From Strix aluco (lineage: Eukaryota; Chordata; Aves; Strigiformes; Strigidae), in NCBI RefSeq assembly GCF_031877795.1, contig NC_133931.1, forward strand, positions 136,252,621 through 136,316,620: DNA of 64,000 bases, written 5' to 3'. The position numbers were made by a program, and so were the translations under genes. Under the pieces are notes generated by a model. That model did not search any database and was not told the origin of the DNA. It saw only the letters and a list, made by a program, of their open reading frames with translations. Shown piece by piece: positions 28,239 through 40,400 of the stretch; position 1 is the first letter of the stretch, and the number at the start of each line of letters is the position of its first letter.

Positions 28239-28892
28239 AAATGACAATGCAGTTTTTAAAAATACCTTTTGTGAAAAAAGACATACAGCACAGTACCTTT
28301 GATGATAAGTATTTAATTATATAAGACAGTAAAGGAAAAAACTGTGAAGCACCACACTGTAATGGTGTATATTGTATCCATTTTTTAAAAAAATTGGTGC
28401 ATTCAGTCTTACCATTTTTTTTATTGTTATTTTTCTTTTTACACCAGATAAATATGCTGTAAAAATGCAGGCCTTGTCAGTGATATGCATTGAAACACAC
28501 TCAACATTAAATCAGGGGTCAATATGACTACAAAGACTAATATGCAAGTAGTTTAAATTATCTGTATGAAAATGAAAATAGATTTTACTTAAAATACTTG
28601 GGACATTGCATGAAACAAAAATCTTACTAGTATAATACATAGAGAAATGAAGACCTTCAAAACTGTAATTTTTAGAAATTATACAGGACTTGAAAAGCAG
28701 AAATCGAATATAAACCCTGAAAAATAAAGAACATAGTTTTAATATCATAGGCAAAGAACAACTGAATTGTGAAGATTATAAACTCTGGTGATTAAAAATA
28801 TCACATATTAGACATTAGTTTTAGCATGCTGCATCTTTCACAGCTATTGAACAATAGGTTAAGTTACAAAGAGCCATTGTGGTATCATTTTT

Positions 28893-28926
28893 TCAGTAAA
28901 GCCCTATTGAAATCATTGGGAAGTCA
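28893..28926. repeat. Short match to the same ancient repeat
   Basis: GTAAAGCCCTATTGAAATCA then TTGGGAAGTC resembles the AGCCCATTGAAGTCAATGGGA core seen near 7.65 kb. Too short to classify. Confidence 0.25.
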
Positions 28927-30983
28927 AAAAAACAAAATAAAAAATGGCAGAATGATTTAGTCCATCACTTAATTATTGTCCAAGTGTCACTTGCTAGACT
29001 GTGATAAAACTCCTTCCACCATATTTTCCCCAGAGAGGATGGAGAATGTGGGACACTGGACTAGAGACCATCCAAGCTCCTTTACAGGGGCTCAGCAACG
29101 TGGACAAAGGCAGATTACGTTTTAAACCAGGTTTAATCTGAACTTTATTATCCAAAGCAAATCTATGTTTGTATAAATGTGGTCTCCAAAGTGGCACAAT
29201 GACAATCCCCTCTACCCATGGTGTGTGGCTGAAGCATGGACATACTCAAATGCACTAGGAGGCCTCTGAAGTACCTTAGGGAATAAAAGGTGTTGCTCTG
29301 TGGGTCTGATGAACTCCTCATGGCATCTGCAATCCTGGTGATTCAAAAGAAGGAATCATCTCCTGTTCTGTCCTACCACCTTTGTCAGTAAAAACAGAAG
29401 ATGTCTGCTTTCTCCTATTTTTACGTTCTGTTATCACATACTATAAGATGCCACTGTCTTGTTGCAACTGCGCATCCATCTATAAGCAAATTAAGTATTT
29501 TTAGTACAGAAGTATAATGAGAACTTTTCTGAAAAACATGTATAGCAAGTAAATTATTACTCTGGATATCCCAAAGGACAAGTGATCACTTATTCATTTA
29601 TGCACATCAACCCAGGAATAGGATTAAATAGGTGATAGGTTACATATTTTGGAAAAGGAGAATACCTTCAGTCAGTGTAAAGTATGGAGATAGTTCAGTC
29701 TGAATACAAAAAATATGTCTCAAGTTCTTTTAAACTTAGTGGGGATTTTAAGTGTCAGCTTGGAGATGCAGAACAAAAAAGAGATTAACTTTTCTGAATT
29801 TTAAACAGTCTCTAAGCATCCAGACTAAACCTGTAGATATCAGTTACTAATTGAGACAAGCACCTCAAAAAACCATACCAAAACCAACCTTAATCCATGT
29901 ATGTCACACCTCTGTGTTGAAATGCAACAAAGTATCTTCTAGAGGTTCCCTCTCTCTCCATACTTTAGATTACTGAATTTGCTGGTCATATCATGTTAAT
30001 TGGACAAGTTGATAAGACAATTTTATTGTTAAAATTGACTTTAATAACCATTTCACCTTTCACAATTCTAAAGTGGTAGCTTTACCTTGTTGATTGAAAA
30101 CAAACTCAAATGTAAAATGAAAAAAATACAGATCTGTGTACCAGTTTCTTGTTCTCCAGTACATTTCCTCTTTTTATGTTTTTTAATACCCTAGAGATAT
30201 TTTTAGAAGCTAAAATATGTGATTAAAGACATTTCTGTTGTCAGTTTTATACCTTTAAGATGTCTAGTCTTATCTTATTTGAGGTTTGTTTAAAGCTACC
30301 TAGCTGAAATGGAACCCACCCACACGATTTTTCTGTGAAAATTAGATATTTGCAATATAATACTTGTACCGTAGTTCCATTCCTCCATCATACACACTAC
30401 ATCTAGTTTCAGTGGTCTGAACAAGCAAAGGCACGCACGTAATTAATTCCATGAGGGACAGCTTATTCATATATTTGCACACACAACTCTTGCTCTTTGT
30501 GTATCAGTTGCACATAATTTACAATGACTATTTTGGCTAACTTGAGTACTCTGTGTAAATTAAATTTTAAATAAAGCTCCAAGTTTTCAGATGTATTTTT
30601 GTTGTAGCTTGATCAAACATTTTCTGTTGTCCTACATGTACGTAAGTGTGCATGTACACACACACTGGAAATGGCTTTTCCTATTTTTCGCCTTGTGCTA
30701 TGCAGTGAAATGGTTATAAAAATAACAACATGGCAACAGTTGCTTGCACATGTGGATGTCATAAACATTTTGTGTTACTTTACAACCAAACTCGAACCAA
30801 TGTGCTGTCCCAGCCGTGGGCCTGTTCCAAGAGCGGGCATGGAAGAAGTTTTCTCAGGCACCAAGGTGATTTGCAAGTCGCAAATGAGTAATACATACGG
30901 TGTGGATTAGTTGTAAATTAAAGTCACAAATGTTTTCTTTATAAGAGACATATACACATACACGCACATAGGATTTGTGCTTT

Positions 30984-31000
30984 AAAAAAAAAAAAAAAAA
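30984..31000 (+). repeat. Poly(A) tract of 17 at the island edge
   Basis: Seventeen A residues followed by an A/C-rich stretch border the upstream edge of the CpG island. Such tracts often exclude nucleosomes near promoters. Confidence 0.9.
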
Positions 31001-31240
31001 TCCAAAACCCCAAACCCACACAGGAATGTAGGTTTTTATTTAGAAATAAAAGCGCACACTTTTTCAGGATTGTGAGCAAATACAACCCAAGAGACTTCCC
31101 AGAGGTCAAGCGGGTCTCTCCCCATCTCCCTCGGCCGTCGCCGCCCCGGGGTCTCCCGCAGGGACCCCCGGGCCCCCCCGAGCCCCGGCTGCCCGCGCTC
31201 TCCGGGGACGCGCCCCTCGCTCGCCGTCGGCCTCCTTCCC

Positions 31241-31290
31241 ACGACACGACACGACACGACACGACACGACACGACACGACACGACACGAC
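31241..31290 (+). repeat. Perfect pentanucleotide array (ACGAC)10
   Basis: Ten uninterrupted copies of ACGAC, 50 nt in all, lie inside the CpG island 165 nt before the LRRC72 start. Each unit holds one CpG. Perfect copies suggest recent expansion. It creates a repeated Arg-Val-Val-Ser-Cys pattern in spurious minus-strand reading frames. Confidence 0.97.
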
Positions 31291-31430
31291 GCCCTGTCTT
31301 GATTAACGCCCGGGCTGCCCAGCAGCTGCCCAGGCTCCCATGTTGGTGTCGCAAGTGGTGCCACCGTTCCTGAGGGAGGCCTGCCCAGCCCGCCCTCTGC
31401 CACCCCCGCAGCTCGCACTCCAGCTCCGCG

Positions 31431-31444
31431 GCTGCCTAGGGAAC
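31431..31444. promoter_or_regulatory. RFX X-box, LRRC72 proximal promoter
   Basis: GCTGCCTAGGGAAC fits the X-box consensus RYYNYY-N(1-3)-RRNRAC exactly, with a two-base spacer. It differs from the symmetrical GTTGCC-N2-GGCAAC at only two half-site positions. It ends 11 nt before the predicted ATG. RFX factors acting with FOXJ1 use such sites to drive ciliary genes; use here is inferred. Confidence 0.55.
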
Positions 31445-31453
31445 GGGACTCTA

Positions 31454-31463
31454 AAATGGCGGC
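31454..31463 (+). promoter_or_regulatory. YY1-like element over the start codon
   Basis: AAATGGCGGC overlaps the predicted start codon and resembles the extended YY1 site AAnATGGCGGC, known to occur at vertebrate start codons and promoter-proximal positions. It suggests a very short 5' leader. Confidence 0.4.
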
Positions 31464-31485
31464 GGCCGCCCGCGCCGGTGGGCAG
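31456..31485 (+). CDS. LRRC72: LRRC72 coding exon 1 (start codon)
   Basis: This exon encodes MAAAARAGGQ and is followed by the donor GTGAGC. The ATG sits in a strong context (A at -3, G at +4) inside the CpG island. The exon ends in phase 0 and joins exon 2 in frame. It was chosen because it is the only ATG plus donor in the island that reads into exon 2. The N-terminus is poorly conserved in this family, so an upstream or alternative first exon remains possible. Confidence 0.6.
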
Positions 31486-34400
31486 GTGAGCCGAGCGGCG
31501 GCCTCTCCCCTCACCCCGCCCCGGCCCGCCCCGCCCCGGCGCGCCGCCAGGGCCGGCGCTGCTCCCCCGCCTCCCGCCCGGCGGCCGCCCCCGGCGCGGC
31601 CCCTCGCAGCCCGCCCGCCCGCCCGCCCCCGCAGCGCCCCCGGCCCGGCCCCACGGGCGGGCGGCGCCGGCCTCGCCCCCTCGCTCTGCCGGTCCGCGGG
31701 GCCGCGGGGAGGCTCGGGGCCGCATACCAGAGGAAGGCGTGCGCCGGTTCTCCCGCGGCGGCGGCGGCAGGAGCCAACCTCCCCCGCCCGCCCTGGCAGC
31801 GCGGCCCGGCCCCCGCACCCCTCGCCCGCCCCGGGGCGGCAGCCGGCGGCGCGACCCCTGCGCCACAGCCCGCCCTTCCTGGGAAGGGTTCGGCCGGGGG
31901 AAGCCGCACACCTGAGCCCTGGGGGAGCGGCTGCGGGACCTTGGGGTGCTGCGGGAGAGCGCCGGGGCTGACTGGGAAGGGGGCTCCCGGGGCGGGGAGA
32001 GGATGAGAGCTCAAATAATGGAGTTTGAGAAGTACAGATCTTGGGGCACAGGCTTCTTGTCTGTCGAACGTGGTCTCTGGGATTTCTGTTCTCTGAAGTA
32101 GGGGTGCACTCCCCCGTGGTAGGTCTGGCAGCCCTGCGCCTTCTGCAGCCCCGGGGACAGACGTCAACACGCTTGGGGTTGTCGCACAGCTGCTCTTTGC
32201 CAGATAGCACTTCTCCTTCCATCTGCAGATTTTGGCTGTGTAGAAAGAAAAATAACGGCCATTTGTCCCAGGTTTTGCCCCTAAGTGACAGCTGCAGTCA
32301 GGCAGCCGGCCATACCGAGCTCCAGGGCAAATGGCCGCTGTCCCAACATGAGCTGTGTGGCATAAGCAGCTAGTGGGCACGGCGAGTCCCGCCAGCTCCT
32401 CGCTTCCTCTGTTCAGAAGGTGCCACAGGTCCAGCACATTGGCAAGTGCACCTGCCGTTATTTCCTATATATTCAATACACCCAAAACACGCTGGAGTGA
32501 TTGTGCAGCCAATACAGGCCGCACTAGACATGCCCATCGGTGCTTCCAAGCCATTTTGTATTTGTAACGTTACATCAACTTTGTGTTTCAGGCAATAGTG
32601 ATCTTAATGATGTTGGGCAAAATAACTCCTGTAGTAAAACCATTTTTTCCTGATAGACATTTTACTTTTTATCAACCCCTAGTAACTGAGATCCATAATC
32701 CTTATAAAGTTAACTAGGATTCATTGCTTTTGCAGATCACACTGGTAATATACTCTGACAATCAAAATTGTGTCTACATTTTTCAACATTAAATGTACAA
32801 GCAGAGTTTTCTGGATGCATAATTTTAAAATGTTATCTGCATAAAGTAAAGTTGCATAAAATAAAGTTGCAACTGTATTGCAAGGTAATCAGTTTTCTTG
32901 CTGATCACCTGTACTGGCTTGGCTGACCTGACTGAGAAGCCTGTTCTCCAGTCAACATATATTACTTTTTCACTTCATGTCAATGAACTGCGATTCTCCA
33001 CAGGAAACGAAAATTGGTGTAACATAATTGTTGGAGTATTTTTATCAATTTAAAATAGAGACTGCTCATTTAATATCTCTTTCTCTCTCTTAGACTATGT
33101 TATAGTTTGCGAAGTGCTGTGATGCATATATTAATTTTGGTGTGCATATTAATTTATGCACATGTTATAACGTAATGAATCTATAATTATGCAGTATATT
33201 ATGCTGACAAATGTACTGTATACTGTCAGGCAGTAGAAAAACAGCTGAAGATCTGTGGCTTTAAGAGGAATGTGGATGTCTTAGTACTGTATCTGGCTGG
33301 ACAGTAAGTAAAATACGTTTCTCGGTTTGGCTTTTACTAAAAGTAGAGCACACAGTAAAGGGTAATCTTTCATAGTGCTTTCTGTATCAGATACTCTCTG
33401 AACATCATTTATATGTGAAATATCAGTAAATTATGTTTATACCTAGTCTGTACATGTTGTGAAGGAAGAAACGGTGAAGATACACTGACACATACACAGC
33501 AGAGCTATGCTCACAGTTAACTGCCTCAGCCCTAGATACACAATCCTTCTCCAGCAACCCAGAATTGCTCGAGGGTCTGTAAGTTCACAGAGTTGTGCAT
33601 GAACTTCTACCACAGGGAGCAGAGGAGTGAGACTTAATGGGCTGATTTCTGCCTGTTCTAACTGGCTTGTAAGGCTGGGTGGAAAGAGTATCAAGAAGGC
33701 AAATGAAAAAACACAGGACCTGCCCAGTCTAAGAACTGCCAAATTTCTGACCTCCCTGAAGAAATCTGTTATTGCAACAGTAAAACTCATTGGTAGGACC
33801 TTTGAAATTACCTGCATCTCTACTGTTAAGAACTGAGGGGAGGGCAGGGCAACATGAAGTGAGTACAAGTACAAGAGCACTTGTTTGGGGCTGGCAGTAC
33901 TGATCAGAGAACTGATCTCTAAGAGCTTTATGAAACAGCGTAAGATGTAGGGCAGATGAGAAGAAGCCATGCTAAGTGAAGGAAGGCAAAGCTTTCATGA
34001 GCCTGTGGGTGATCTAGGTTGATAGAGGTGTATGTTGTAGGATGAACATGCTGAGAGGCTACCATAGAAAGATGGGTACGTGACAGGGCATACTTCAAAG
34101 TTTTTGGAAAGCGTACTTTGAATTTCTGGCCAGGGCTTAATTCCAAGTATTGCATACCTGTCTGCAGCCTCACAACTGCATCTACTGTTTGTACGGTTGG
34201 TACGTATATAAAGAACTAATGTAGTTTAATAATTCAGGGACAAGGTTTTCAAGGTCTCTAGGTCCTATGAATACCAAAAAAAAAGGTGTTAAGGGATTTC
34301 AGTGTTGTCTAGCCTGATTTTAGTGGAAATCAGGTGATCTTGAAAATCTAAATGTGCCCACTAGTGTCTTTAAATTCCTCAGCACATCTCCTGATTTACA

Positions 34401-37400
34401 CCAAGAAAGTATTTGATGCTTTGTGAAAAGAAATTTAAAACATATAGTTACTGTTAAAATTATTAAAATATTTATTTTAGAAAGAAGAAAACATACATAA
34501 AATATGTGAGAAGCTTATTTAATGAGAAAATTACAAGATGCATATATTATCTAAACAATACAAGAAAATTATTTATGTGTATGTGTGAAAGAATTAAGCC
34601 TGTGTATACAGTCTTGATAGGCACAATATTAAATGTGTGCCCTCACTGACTTTGAAATCTTTTTTGGTATGGAATAAAAAGAAATGTTCAGATGGCAGAT
34701 ATAGAAGCGATCTGTCTTCTGTGAAACCATTTTGAGAAAGACGTTGCAAGCTGGCTTCTTTGATGATTGGAGAGAAGTGAATTCCTTTTATTCTATACCA
34801 ATTTATATAAACCTTGAACCTCAGCCAGTGTCAGTATCAGATCATGCCTCCTTAACTGTTGGTTTGACATCATTTTCTGCTGGCTGAAATAAGTAAATGA
34901 AAAAATAATAATTAAAGTCAATCAAATAAGGGGGAATGAGTTTATATTTTTAAACCACTACTATTAAAGGGACATGGAAAAATGTACTTTTGGACACTGA
35001 AAGCTGTCATCCTAGGAAAACTGATTAACTTAGCAGTAGGTCGGAAAAGAGTGCTGCAGGCCAAAAAGGATCAGTTTGTAAGAGACATGCAAAGTCTGGA
35101 AGGCATACAGAAAGGGACAGGCTCTTTTAAAATGTTAGAGGAATTAAGCTCTACCTGGGGCAAATTAAATGCCTTAATACCAGAAAAAAAACAACGCAAC
35201 AGTTCAAGGCTTGGAGATAGTCAAGATGAGGCTGTTACTAGAGGGGGAGTAAAGCCAATTAAAATGTAAACCTGTAAATTAAGTATTGAATGGCAGTGAC
35301 AAAGAATATGAGGGAAATTTTGGCTTTGCTACCTGAGAAATAGATCAAGGGTGTACGAGTAGAATTATACAGAAGAATTAGATGGTAGCTGTGTAAGAGC
35401 TCTGTACATCCTGTCAACACTCATCTGCTTGTGTTTACTACTTGCAGTAATGTATTTTCTGGTTACTTGTGACAGTAGACACATAAACACGTATTTGCAG
35501 GGTTCATTTTTGTGGATTATTTGAGGAAGCCAGATAAAAGTTTAACAAAGTAGCAGCGTGGGATAATCTGATTTTCAGAAATACAGGAGAATAAAAGTAC
35601 AGCACCTCAACTTTGTAGGGTTTGCTCTTGGCAGATTTTTTTTTTTTCAAATGAAAGATCAGAAAAGGTGTCCATTCCCCCTTTGTATCTGGTGAGTTTG
35701 TTGAAAAAAAACCCACATGGGAAACTAGAGGTTAGATTTGACAGTTGGAAAACAAGCAGATTATTTCAGGCTGATGATGTGAGGTTAATTTTTATCAATC
35801 CTGTTAGTTCCTTCTGAAACACTGTCCCTAATCTTGCAACATGGTAAAATCCATGAGGAAAGTTTTATTATGTCAATAAAAATTTCTCCTGTAAAGGTAA
35901 TCTATAATTATTCTAGTGGAAATCAAGAACATTTATTTAAAGCAATGAAAAATAAGGAGAATCAATTAGTGAAAATTACTCAGCAGTTCACTAATGTTCT
36001 CTGGTTAGTAGGTAATTTGTTATTTATGGTACACTAGCAAGCTCAAAGTGTTAGATACACCATTAAACAAAAAAACCCTACCAGCACATAGGAGGTAGTT
36101 CCAGCCTCAGTGGATGTGCAGTTTGATTTAAAACAAGACTGTTAATGAATATGGGTAAATACTAAGTTTATATGAGGACAGGAGAGAAGAGAGGTGAAAA
36201 AAGGGCAAAAGATTCACAACATACACTAAGATGAAAAATAGTGGGAAATGTACATTGATGTGCTTGGTGTTGATGTCTTCTGTTGGCTTCTCTGGCACCA
36301 TGGCTGAACAATCCACACTGCACCATCAAAGCAATTTTCCTTTTGGGTTTGTTCCCCAGGATGCCAAATGTCTCCCATGTTCTGAGCAGAATTTCTACAA
36401 ACTGAAAAGTACATGTAACTCATAGTCCCTGGGAAAATAAATGCTGTTATGGAAACAAAAATAATGTATCACTTAGTTTGTTCTCATTTCTTTACCGCCT
36501 GCTGCTTTGTTATGCTTTCAGGTGTCTAGAATGCTTACACTGTCTCTGCCATCTGGTTCTTTGCATCTTTCTCTGCTATGATTTCTATAGGAGAGAGGCT
36601 TTTTTGTGCTTGTATACCGTTATTTATAAAAAATTCCACCATTTATAAAGTAATTAAGCACCATTAAAGTTAAGCAATTTGTTACTCTTTTTTTTTTCTT
36701 CCACCAGAGGACTAAGAAGTATCCCAAGTCTATCACGGTTTCATAGGTTAAGATATTTGTGGATTAACAACAATAAGGTAATAAGGTATTCCTTTAAAGA
36801 GCAACAACAATGAATCTGATTATTATTTCATCATTTTTCTAACATAAAGTATTTTAGAATTGTTAAGCTAATTTAATTTCCAGGCAAATTTAAGTGAATT
36901 AAATATGAGTTTTGAAGAAACAGTATCTTGTTTTATATTACATTTATAAATTTTGTGTATTTAAGAAGCTGCGGTTTTGTGCTAATGCCTTAGCAATAAA
37001 AAGAAAGGTTGAGTGTATTTAGAACTAAGTTATTGGCAAAACTGTCTGATAGCATACTGATACCTGAGGTCTGGAATAGCAGTTTCCAACGTAGCTCATA
37101 GCAAGTGTACCCAGCCCACTGGAGCGAGCAGCTCTTGGAACAGACTGAGGAGTGACATGGCTGTAAGGTTTTCTTATACAGCTTCTGGGCTTCCTAGTTT
37201 TTCAGGAAAGGAGTGGACTGCAGGAAATGCATAGCTCTTTTTTTATGCCCTTGCAGACATGCATAGTTTATTTCCTGGCAGGCTGGTGGTTGAGGTGACA
37301 CTCCTTCTTGCCCTCATGCATGCAAGGGTGACATACGACTCTTTCAAATGTGCTTCTCCCAGTGCACAGGAAGTAGGTCTGCAATGCTAGGCTTGAGGGG

Positions 37401-40400
37401 GTGTCTTCTGCCATTATGCAGGCTATTGTGTCACCTAAACTTGTTCAATTTAAGACCAATTTCCAGGCGAGTGATTAGAGTATGACATTGGGCCACATTA
37501 ATTTCTCTTATTTCCAGTTCACTGTGTGGTCCTAAATCGGTTACACAAACCACATGCCTCACTTTCTCCATCTATGCAAATCTATATTATAGTATTTATT
37601 ATATCTTGTAGGGGTTTTAAGACAATGCTTTCTCAAAATCTCCGGACACTACAGTTTCCAACCAAGCCTAAGCACCTTGCATCTTAAACAAAGTCATCTA
37701 CTTGACAGTAGAATTATCTGATGTAGAAATCTCCAAATACATAGTCAACCATTATTAAATGGTTGAATTGAATCCAAACCTTCACCATTAACCAATGGTA
37801 ATTAAAAAGCAAGAAAAGTGATAAACCCCACGAATTTCTAATCTGCTTTTACATATCTTATTGTACAGTAGTTTACGTGACTTTCACAGTGGTCTTAAGT
37901 TCTTAAAACACCAGCTTGCTCAGGTAAATAAGTAGCTCTGTGAGCAGCAGAAAAAAATAAATTTACATTCCATGTCACTTAGGAGTGTATGTATATCTGC
38001 TGCCCCAGGCTAACATCAATTATATAACATGTCGACTTAATTGAAAGACCTGTGGTTATCCAGCCATTTCCAAAAAAAGCAAAAGTATGGATACATTAAA
38101 ATGTTGAACTAAAATCACAGGTATAATAAGGCTTTCATTTGTATTTCTAAAGAACACTAAAGAATAAGAAATGGCCTAATGACTAAGCAGAACTGATCTT
38201 GCTGACCATAAAAGATAAATCTGATTTTTGCACAGATCTCACTTTCCTACCTAAGCAGTAATGAAGAGCTTTCTTCTGCTGTTCTATGTAACTTGTCTGG
38301 AAATGTCATTTTCTATATAACTTGTGTGGAGAAGCCACTTGGTGGCTTTCCTTAGGAGAAGTCTCAGCTAAATGCTCTAATAGGGGGAGCATATTTTTCT
38401 GAACCCAGAAGACCTGACATAATTTTTTTTTACTTAAAAATGCATCACAATGATTTTATCACAAAAAAGTAAATTTCAGATGATCCTAAAAAACGCAAAC
38501 TTGTCAAAGATAGAGAAACACCACTATGTACAATAGGTATGTGTGGGCTTTACAGTACACAAGATACAATAATCATTATGAAGAATAGGATTATTTTTTT
38601 TTGTAGAACATTGCTGTTTTCAATGAACCAGGTTTTTCTGAGGTGAAGCAAGACTCAGAGAATGGTATTATTTTGAACTTTAACGTATCTTTTCTCAGAG
38701 GATTTCAGAGAACTTTAGGAACGGAAAAACCTCTGCCTCATTCTCCTTCCAACTTTCAGATACTGTTAATGCACAGAGAAAACACATTTGTTTTAAAATC
38801 AATGGCACAATTCAAGGACAGAAATCATTCCCCCACTAACAAATGATGTTGCATCACAGAACTCAAAGTAGCGTCAGGAATAAAATTCTGGTTGTTGATC
38901 TGGCATTTAAACTCTAGGATAAATACTTAGGCACCATTTGTACTCCCAGTTCTCAACTGTTATAATGGTCAGCTTGGTATCCCATTGCATATATTTACCT
39001 TGCATTGAAGTCAAGACAATATTAGAACTGAGCTTCTCCAAGCAAGGGGATGAGATTCCATAGGGACTGAAGGTAATTTTTTGTTGAGAATATACCCATA
39101 CATACATTTTTTTTCTGTAATTGTGATTGATTCTGTAAATTTGATTAAATGTCATTTTTTGAAATTTAGAGCAAATATGTGCTCTTTGGACCTGCTGCTG
39201 AAGAAGTAATTTTAAAACTAGGTGCTGGTCTTATTCCAAGGATATATTTCAGGAATATTCTTAAATCAACATAGAATTATTACATCCTACGAGAGTGTTC
39301 TCACAATAAAAAATATTTCATATGTGAAAAGAAGTAAATAAAAATGTGAAGACCAGTAATTCAATGAAATCTGTTTCCAAATACAAATACTACATTTGTA
39401 GTTCAAAAAATTAGGTAAGGCTGTACTACGTGTATTTGATGCGTAATTAGTGTTTCTAATAAAGGTTCAGCTGTCAAGAGAATCCTTAAACCAAGAGTCC
39501 TAAACAGAAATAAAGTGTCTATAGTTAAACAGTTTTCAAGAGGCCGTGTTTATACTTCTCCGAAGTTAATTTTAGGCTGGCATATAACAGCTTTCCTAAC
39601 TCTTAATTTCAGATCCAAGATTTAACTTTCTTGATCAAAAACTATTGTTTGACTGAACTCTACCTCAACAATAATGAACTGACAGATATATCAGGTACCA
39701 GTCTTCCCTTTTTAGATTGTTAAGTAGAGGCCTGTATTTTCTTTTCTGTGTTTTGGCATTCAGATTTATAGAAGTGGATGACAGCAAGTAACTTAATGGT
39801 TGAAAGCTCCTATGTATGCATAACAGTACATGTTAATTATTATTAAATTGTTCTAGCATACTTGAGTGGCAATAAGGTGATACATTTATCCTGGTCTAAG
39901 AGATGAAATGTCATTCACTTTAATGTCAGGCAATTTTGAAATATTTTTGATCTTACATGACCATATTTTATATTGAAAATGAACATGGAAAGCTCTTTCT
40001 ACATGATGATTTGTAGTCCTCTTGCTGACCAGGTACTTGGTAAGCTGATAGAAGTACGTTTGGAGAGTATTAATGTTTTTATGATGAAAAACTGATAGCA
40101 GTGCTGACAGACTTAACATGAAAATGAAAAGTGTAATAAATCATTAAGTTGTCCCACTTGTAAGGTAGTCACTAAGGTTCTGCAGTTTCTTCATTATATA
40201 GTTACATTTATAATCAGAAGTATTTTGCAAAGTTACTGCAAAACTGTTTTATTGTAAAATTGCATCTGTCTTACACTTCTCTTTCAGTTTTGCTTGCTCT
40301 TGTAGATTAAGGTGGGTGAACCAGACTAGTGAATTTGTGAATGAAGAGGTCAAAGCATAATAAATTTGTGTATATTTTAGACATTTTAAATGTTAATGTT

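Larger units (their letters stand above)
23005..30983. other. Intergenic upstream of LRRC72, no gene seen
   Basis: AT-rich sequence with a CR1 3' fragment at 28.2 kb. A repeat-free stretch at about 24,340-24,700 is dense in homeodomain-like TTTAATTAATGG and E-box CACCTGCAG motifs, but no function can be shown. Confidence 0.65.
31090..32010. promoter_or_regulatory. CpG island, LRRC72 promoter region
   Basis: About 0.9 kb of very GC-rich, CpG-dense sequence in an otherwise AT-rich window, with many GC-box (CCGCCC) motifs. It covers predicted exon 1 of LRRC72 and extends about 500 nt into intron 1. The plus strand is C-rich from about 31,495 to 31,860 and G-rich from about 31,880 onward, a skew pattern often linked to divergent transcription. 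Confidence 0.85.

Noticed and set aside
1-31000. SOSTDC1, expected on this side by synteny
   Set aside because: No cystine-knot coding segment is found on either strand, so it must lie further left, outside the window.
30939-32222. Minus-strand open stretches of up to 427 codons across the CpG island (also 31,511-32,437 and 31,303-31,911)
   Set aside because: GC-rich sequence has few stop codons. The translations are low-complexity Arg/Gly/Ala/Pro in several frames at once and include the translated ACGAC array; no domain is visible.
33443-33970. Minus-strand open stretch of 175 codons in LRRC72 intron 2
   Set aside because: No recognisable motif. A rough estimate for stop frequency in AT-rich DNA gives about one such stretch per few windows of this size, so chance suffices.
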